Of a stretch of 23,292 bases of DNA, positions 18,599 to 23,292 are shown piece by piece (position 1 is the first letter of the stretch; each line of letters opens with the position of its first letter). A model generated the notes under the pieces. That model made no database searches, had not been told where the DNA came from, and saw only the letters and a program-made list of their open reading frames with translations. Position numbers and translations under genes: made by a program. Origin of the DNA: a virus. Location of the stretch: positions 1 to 23,292 of IMG/VR virus record IMGVR_UViG_3300044618_000193; one strand, written 5' to 3'.

Positions 18599-20896
18599 TC
18601 ATCGAGCCAGAGAGTTTTTAAAAGGGTGTTCGGCGAAGGCGGCAAAAATAAAAGTTGCGCCCGATCCGTTTAGGAAAGTACCGCTTGAGCGCAGTTTAAA
18701 TCCGTTAGAAAGAATGTCTGCCGCCCTATTTGTGGTGTTGGAATCTTCGGCAAACGATCCATTCGGGTATAGATTTTTGGACGCGACGTTATATTCATCT
18801 CTTGCCGTGTCATAGATAACCCAATCATCCGTGGCAGATGTTTTCTTAAACAGAATAAACCTCGGCCTAAATCCGCAGAACACAAACGGACCATCAGCCG
18901 ATCCGTTACCCGTGTAGCTGCCGAACCGCGAATAGCCTGCGACTTCGCTGAATAGGTAGGCGACGTAATTACTGCCGTTCACGTTTACCGACTTGTTCGC
19001 ATCTAGCGTTAAAACTGTTGATGAAGGTGCGGCGGTAAAGTTGCCGTCAGACTGAACTGAATCAGTGCTGTTCAAATACACGTTGTTCACATGACTTGCG
19101 AAAGACCTATGCCACGCGATCCAGAAGTTCGTGCCGCTGCGGTTCTTGATGATCGTCATGGCTGGAGCAACGCCAAGCGAGTGCGACACAGTTCGCCCAG
19201 AAGTGCCATTCCCCGTATACGTCACAATGTCGAAGCCCTGTGTTGCGCCTTCTTTCCAAAACCATCCAACAGCGTTGGTTTGACTAAGGCCAGCGTCGCT
19301 GGAATAGGTAACGCCGGTAGAATCAAACGACACGATGCCGAGCGAATCATTCGCTCCCTCTACGGCTGTGCTACTTGAATTTAATCCCTTTGCTCCTACG
19401 CCTCTTACCTTGTCATACAGATAGTGTTGATAATTTTGATTACGGGATTTATGCCATACCAGATCAGGTGCAAAACCAAGACCTGATACAACAGTGGCAT
19501 TGTTGTAAAGCGCAATATCAAAATACTGATTGCCCTTCAGGATAGTCGGCGCTGGCAGGTTTAGCGTGTTCAGTGCTTTGAAGCCTGTTGGTGGTGTGTA
19601 GCTGAAGGGGCGCTGGCCGAAGTTGACGTGATATGTTCTAGCGGTTGAACTGGCCGACGCAAGAAATACCGTTCCAGAACCAGACAGTCCAGTAAACGCA
19701 GAGCCTTGACTTACACCATTTTTATAAAAAGTAATTACTCCGGCAGCAGAGTAGGTGATGCCGATCACATCCCCGGTGGTATAGCTGTTCCCAGAATATG
19801 CGGCGTTTACTCCCGGAGACTGTTTAGTGCCATCAGAAACGTAACTGTACGAATTTCCGTTCTCAAGCTCCACACCAATATAAGTGACACCAGCGCCAGT
19901 AAGCGAAGCAACGGTAACTTCCGCATACCAGTCCGTGCTGTACATCGACCCGTAGATGCTAATTGAGCCAGTGTTAATATCAACAATACTTAGGTTGCCA
20001 TTTTTAATAAACGAAGCGCCTGTGCGCAGCGGATTCCAAACCGCATAATTCCCCCGCCCATTGCCGCCATCAGCATACTGCGTCGGCACATCCAGCATCG
20101 AGTCATACGTCACGCCAGCAGTCACGCTGATGTTGTTCGGTGTCCAGTTGTTGCCGTTGCCTGAATAGTCCTTGCCGATAGTTGTGGCAGTAGCGCCGGT
20201 GTTGTCGGAGAAGTTTAGGTAGAAGCCGTTCGTGCCGTAGGTGCCTGCGTACTTCTTTGGTTGCCAGACTCCGGTGACAGGATTGGTTTCACCGAATGAC
20301 GATGGGTCTAAGGCTTGGCCGTCGATGCTATGCGCCTCGGTCATGTAAAAATCAGAACCGTAGTACCAAGTGCCAGCAAATCGGAAGCGACCTATCTGTT
20401 CTTGACCATAGGCCGCAGTTGTCTGCAAGTTCCAGCTTGAGTTCTTGGATTGCGTGAATGATCCAGTGACCGCTTGCCGAACGCCGTTGACGTAAATGAT
20501 TGCCCGATCAGCTTGAGTGGCGTTGTCCGAGTCTCTTACAAACACTACGTGATACCAAGCAGACGGATCACGAAACACTGCGGTAGTTGTTATTTTTTCG
20601 TCACCAGCAGAAGCCCACCTGTCAGCAAGCTCAAGTTGATCTCCTGTCGTAAAACGCATGATCGCGTATTTAATATCTGCACCACTACCGTCTTCATTTG
20701 TTTCGGTAAATAAATACCTATCAGCAGTTCCGCCTAAAATTCCTCTTTTTACCCAACACGAAACTGTCCACTTCCGCAGATTGCCGGACGTTGCAACAGA
20801 CCGATCAAAGTACGCGCTTGCGCTTTCACGCAGACGAACTGACCGGCTGATCTGGTAGCCCTCGGGGCCAAGCAGTAGTGGCAGTGCGTCAATCAT
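18599..20896 (-). CDS. LamG/SPRY-like tail adhesin
   Basis: This 765-residue protein has, in order, a concanavalin-like LamG domain (about 15-235: YFDRSVATSGNLRKWTVSCW, WYHVVFVRD, YVNGVRQAVTG) and a SPRY-like domain (about 320-430: YIGVELENGNSYSYVSDG, ITFYKNGVSQG). The C-terminal region (450-765) holds three related repeats of about 100 residues, each with GxxP, FWxxW-like and YxFSE/FAEHP-type ends. I associate the last part with a phage family named DUF7483. Such domains bind sugars on host surfaces. It directly follows the tail fibre gene (ATGA). Confidence 0.82.
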   Translation of the reverse strand: MIDALPLLLGPEGYQISRSVRLRESASAYFDRSVATSGNLRKWTVSCWVKRGILGGTADRYLFTETNEDGSGADIKYAIMRFTTGDQLELADRWASAGDEKITTTAVFRDPSAWYHVVFVRDSDNATQADRAIIYVNGVRQAVTGSFTQSKNSSWNLQTTAAYGQEQIGRFRFAGTWYYGSDFYMTEAHSIDGQALDPSSFGETNPVTGVWQPKKYAGTYGTNGFYLNFSDNTGATATTIGKDYSGNGNNWTPNNISVTAGVTYDSMLDVPTQYADGGNGRGNYAVWNPLRTGASFIKNGNLSIVDINTGSISIYGSMYSTDWYAEVTVASLTGAGVTYIGVELENGNSYSYVSDGTKQSPGVNAAYSGNSYTTGDVIGITYSAAGVITFYKNGVSQGSAFTGLSGSGTVFLASASSTARTYHVNFGQRPFSYTPPTGFKALNTLNLPAPTILKGNQYFDIALYNNATVVSGLGFAPDLVWHKSRNQNYQHYLYDKVRGVGAKGLNSSSTAVEGANDSLGIVSFDSTGVTYSSDAGLSQTNAVGWFWKEGATQGFDIVTYTGNGTSGRTVSHSLGVAPAMTIIKNRSGTNFWIAWHRSFASHVNNVYLNSTDSVQSDGNFTAAPSSTVLTLDANKSVNVNGSNYVAYLFSEVAGYSRFGSYTGNGSADGPFVFCGFRPRFILFKKTSATDDWVIYDTARDEYNVASKNLYPNGSFAEDSNTTNRAADILSNGFKLRSSGTFLNGSGATFIFAAFAEHPFKNSLAR

Positions 20897-22476
20897 TTGA
20901 CATCGCTCACAAGGCGAGCAGTGATGCGGCTACTGCTCTCAACGAAATAAACCAGAACGTCTACGGCGCTGGCTGTCGTGGTCAGCGTCGGCGCTGTGCC
21001 ATTGCTGAACTTCCAGTTGCTGCCGTAGGCCAGCGTCCTCGAACCAGTTCCGTCTTGGGTGATGGTGATTGCGCCTGACTGACCTGCTGTCTGATTACTT
21101 GGATTCGCCAGTGTACGGTTACCACCCAGCGTGACGCTGAAGTTATTCGACACAGCGAAGTCAGGCGTGATCGTCGCGCCATCGGTCAGCGCTGTGACTC
21201 CACCACGCTGCGCCCTAGTAAACGTCTGCGTTACATCCGTCTTAGCGGTGTCAACGTCGTATGCCTGTACATCTACGCCTACCTCAACGTCCATTGCCTG
21301 CTGTGCTGCTGCTACTGTCGCCGCAGTGAACACGCCGATACCGACTGTCGTGCCGCCGAGGTTTGTTCTGGCTGTGCCTGCGTTTGTCAGGTCAGATAGG
21401 TTGTTTGCTTTGGCAAGGAAGTCTGTGCCTGAAACATAAGCCGCTACCCAGATGGTTCCTGTGTAGACATTCATCACACCAGTTGTGCTGTTGAAGTACA
21501 GCGCACCAGCTACAAGCGCATTACCGTCATTGTCTACCGATGGGGCAGAAGACTTAGCGCCAAGGTAGCGGTCATCAAACGAATCGAAAGATGCCAGAGT
21601 CTGGTCACGGGCAGCTTCAGCAGCAGACTGTGCCGATGACGCATTGGATGCTGATGTCGATGCACTGCTTGCAGAACTAGCCGCAGCCTGTGCATGGTAC
21701 TTAGCAGAGAATTCACCGCCAGCTACAGCGCCTGATGTCTTGGTCGCCCAATCGTTAGCCAGGGAAGCCGATGCTGCCGCTGCCGCTTCAGATGCTGCCG
21801 CTGCAACCTCAGAGTCATAAGCAGAGCCAGCGTCTACCAGCAGGAACCACTTAGCCGCATCGGTATTTGTGGAGATCGGCTGCGAACCTGTGGAGGTGTG
21901 CTGCACTAAGCACTGCCAAATGTTGTTGTTGCTGGTGTCTTTGACAATGTCTCGGACATAGTACAGCGTACCAGATGCCCAGTTGCCACGGTTGGTGCCA
22001 AGTGTTTCGCCCAGTGCTGGGTTACCGTTTGCATCAAAGCCCAGCGTCTTGTTTGCCCGCAGCGTCGCCCTGGGCAAGGTCATGTTGATTGTCGTCGGGT
22101 CAGTCTGCGGAGCTTGCAGAGCTCGGCTCAAGCCTTCCGAGTTCTGCTGGTTAAAGATGGTCTGTTGATCCAGCTCGTCGTTTAGCGTGTTGGCAAAGAA
22201 GTCGCCGCCGGTCACAAAGTCTGTGGTGCGCTGGATCGTGCGGTTGCCGACAATGGCAATCTGCGTTGCACCCGTTGGTGTCGCCGTCAGCGTCACAAAG
22301 CCGGTGCCGTTGGTGTTGATCGTGACCGTGTAGTTGGTGGTCAGGGTCAGCAGCGTATCGTCGCGGTATACCGCAATGTCGGCAGCAGCCAGAATCTCAA
22401 AGGTAAAGTTGTACGGGCCAGTGCCACTGGCTGCGTACACTACTCGCCTTGTCACATTGTTAATTGGCACGCCCAT
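20893..22476 (-). CDS. Tail fibre protein with T7 gp17-like N-terminus
   Basis: A 527-residue protein. The N-terminal domain (1-150: VTRRVVYAASGTGPYNFTFE, VYRDD, NRTIQRTTDFVTGGDF) matches the particle-attachment domain of T7-type tail fibres. Next come a short aromatic module (161-215) and an Ala/Ser coiled-coil shaft (221-292). A spacer with LAKANNLSDLTNAGTARTNL, common in fibres, follows, then a C-terminal beta-rich domain (415-527) for trimer tip or receptor contact. AGGAAGG precedes ATG 22476. It likely attaches to the tail and carries or works with the LamG adhesin encoded next. Confidence 0.92.
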   Translation of the reverse strand: MGVPINNVTRRVVYAASGTGPYNFTFEILAAADIAVYRDDTLLTLTTNYTVTINTNGTGFVTLTATPTGATQIAIVGNRTIQRTTDFVTGGDFFANTLNDELDQQTIFNQQNSEGLSRALQAPQTDPTTINMTLPRATLRANKTLGFDANGNPALGETLGTNRGNWASGTLYYVRDIVKDTSNNNIWQCLVQHTSTGSQPISTNTDAAKWFLLVDAGSAYDSEVAAAASEAAAAASASLANDWATKTSGAVAGGEFSAKYHAQAAASSASSASTSASNASSAQSAAEAARDQTLASFDSFDDRYLGAKSSAPSVDNDGNALVAGALYFNSTTGVMNVYTGTIWVAAYVSGTDFLAKANNLSDLTNAGTARTNLGGTTVGIGVFTAATVAAAQQAMDVEVGVDVQAYDVDTAKTDVTQTFTRAQRGGVTALTDGATITPDFAVSNNFSVTLGGNRTLANPSNQTAGQSGAITITQDGTGSRTLAYGSNWKFSNGTAPTLTTTASAVDVLVYFVESSSRITARLVSDVK

Positions 22477-22508
22477 GTTTCAACCCTTCCTGGTTAAATT
22501 TTACTTGC

Positions 22509-23292
22509 TTAATCTGGTTTGTAATAGATGCCAAAAGACTGACGCGCCTCACCGACATCCGTAATTTTGTCCTGAATTTCTGGGTATTCAAGCATTAGTT
22601 TCTGCTTTGAAAATCCCATAAATTTACTGTGTATCTTCTGCACCATCTTCTGCTTCTGATCTAATGGCAATAGATCAAAGCCTGGCATTGTCATGGTATT
22701 GAGAATTGTCTGCTTGGCATCAGTCTCTTTGCCGTAGATCGTCAGCAATCGGTTGTATTGCTCTGGCGACAGTTCTACTGGCGAGGATATTGCGCCCTCA
22801 CCCTCACCCAAAGTAAATGATGTCTTGCGATCTGGCACGCCGATTGGCGAGCCAATCTCTACTAGCAGATCATCCACTTCTGAGAATTGATCCGGCGATA
22901 CCTTGGTCGGCAGCACCAGCTCCAGCGGGTTGCCCTGGCTGCGCTTCATGGTGTCGCCCCACAGGTTTAACGCCTCTGGCATGGATTCGCTAAAGTAAGG
23001 CAGGCGACTGCGGTACTGGTTGAATGCCTCAACAAAACCACGCACACCCATAGGCAGCTCTGGGCTGGCTTTGGTGTCCTTCTTGGTTGGATCTAGCAGG
23101 CGATCAATATTGGCCACGGCAGAGTTGTAGACACCACCAGGCGAGCCGCCAATTACAAATCCACCAAACTGCTTGGTCAAGCCGTTGACAATCTTTTCAC
23201 CATCTACCCGGCCAGATTCATTAAAACCAATTAGCTTGCCAACATCAGCGATGCCCTGCAAATAAGGCTGCTCTTTTAGGTACTCATACAGC
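22509..23292 (-). CDS. C-terminal end of a large virion (ejection-type) protein, cut by window edge
   Basis: About 260 codons are visible and the frame stays open to the right edge (upstream residues read LYEYLKEQPY before LQGIADVGKLIGFN). The true start lies outside the window. Segments include FGGFVIGGSPGGVYNSAVAN and YRSRLPYFSESMPEALNLWG. The Gly-rich, helical character and its position just before the tail fibre gene fit a T7 gp16-like internal protein or the very large virion proteins of related phages. No enzyme motif is present in this part. It ends 32 bases before the tail fibre ATG. Confidence 0.6.
   Translation of the reverse strand, partial: LYEYLKEQPYLQGIADVGKLIGFNESGRVDGEKIVNGLTKQFGGFVIGGSPGGVYNSAVANIDRLLDPTKKDTKASPELPMGVRGFVEAFNQYRSRLPYFSESMPEALNLWGDTMKRSQGNPLELVLPTKVSPDQFSEVDDLLVEIGSPIGVPDRKTSFTLGEGEGAISSPVELSPEQYNRLLTIYGKETDAKQTILNTMTMPGFDLLPLDQKQKMVQKIHSKFMGFSKQKLMLEYPEIQDKITDVGEARQSFGIYYKPD

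Noticed and set aside
18599-22476. Diversity-generating retroelement acting on the fibre genes, as in phage BPP-1
   Set aside because: Neither a reverse transcriptase gene nor a matching template/variable repeat pair was seen in the window.
1-23292. tRNA genes or CRISPR array
   Set aside because: No cloverleaf-type segments or regularly spaced direct repeats were noticed; a covariance-model scan would be needed to exclude tRNAs.

Overview
This window looks like part of the genome of a short-tailed (podovirus-type) dsDNA phage. It carries a T7/BPP-1-style head module (terminase, head-to-tail connector portal, Bbp19-like protein, scaffold, capsid), a T7 gp17-like tail fibre and an Rz/Rz1 lysis cassette. 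The base composition is moderate to GC-leaning and the Bbp19-type protein recalls Bordetella phage BPP-1. A proteobacterial host, perhaps aquatic, is therefore plausible, but the host cannot be read from the sequence. No tRNA, rRNA, CRISPR array or insertion sequence was seen.

Layout. Positions 1-11934 are transcribed leftward. Reading in that direction, the order is: a ribbon-helix-helix regulator, a C5 DNA methyltransferase, a Holliday-junction-resolvase-like nuclease, a string of small overlapping genes including a Cro-like HTH protein, a winged-helix replication initiator with iteron-like repeats inside its gene, and a roughly 460-bp non-coding gap with a terminator. After the gap come an SSB-tail-like protein, small and large terminase, two coiled-coil virion proteins, four small basic or acidic genes, the portal, a Bbp19-like protein, the scaffold, a strong terminator, and the start of the major capsid gene, which is cut by the window edge.

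Positions 12112-15348 are transcribed rightward: a small serine recombinase, a 26-residue membrane microprotein, a possible winged-helix protein, a YqaJ-type exonuclease, a small protein and a RecT-like annealing protein. The two arms diverge from a 177-bp control region (11935-12111) that holds three palindromes.

Positions 15408-23292 are transcribed leftward again: the C-terminal end of a large virion protein (cut by the window edge), a T7-type tail fibre, a LamG/SPRY-like adhesin, four small coiled-coil or membrane genes, a GH19 endolysin, a Cys-rich lipoprotein, a holin candidate, a small secreted protein and nested Rz/Rz1. This block ends at a terminator whose hairpin contains the stop codon of the convergent RecT-like gene.

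The capsid gene leaves the window on the left and the large virion protein enters on the right. The likely explanation is that the missing part of a circular map holds the tail tube and ejection proteins. The exonuclease/annealase pair, the resolvase-like nuclease and the recombinase form a recombination module. No DNA polymerase or helicase is present, so replication probably relies on the initiator plus host factors or on genes outside the window.

Most genes overlap their neighbours by ATGA, GTGA or TAATG junctions, so translational coupling is the rule. Family assignments are from memory of conserved motifs, without a database search.
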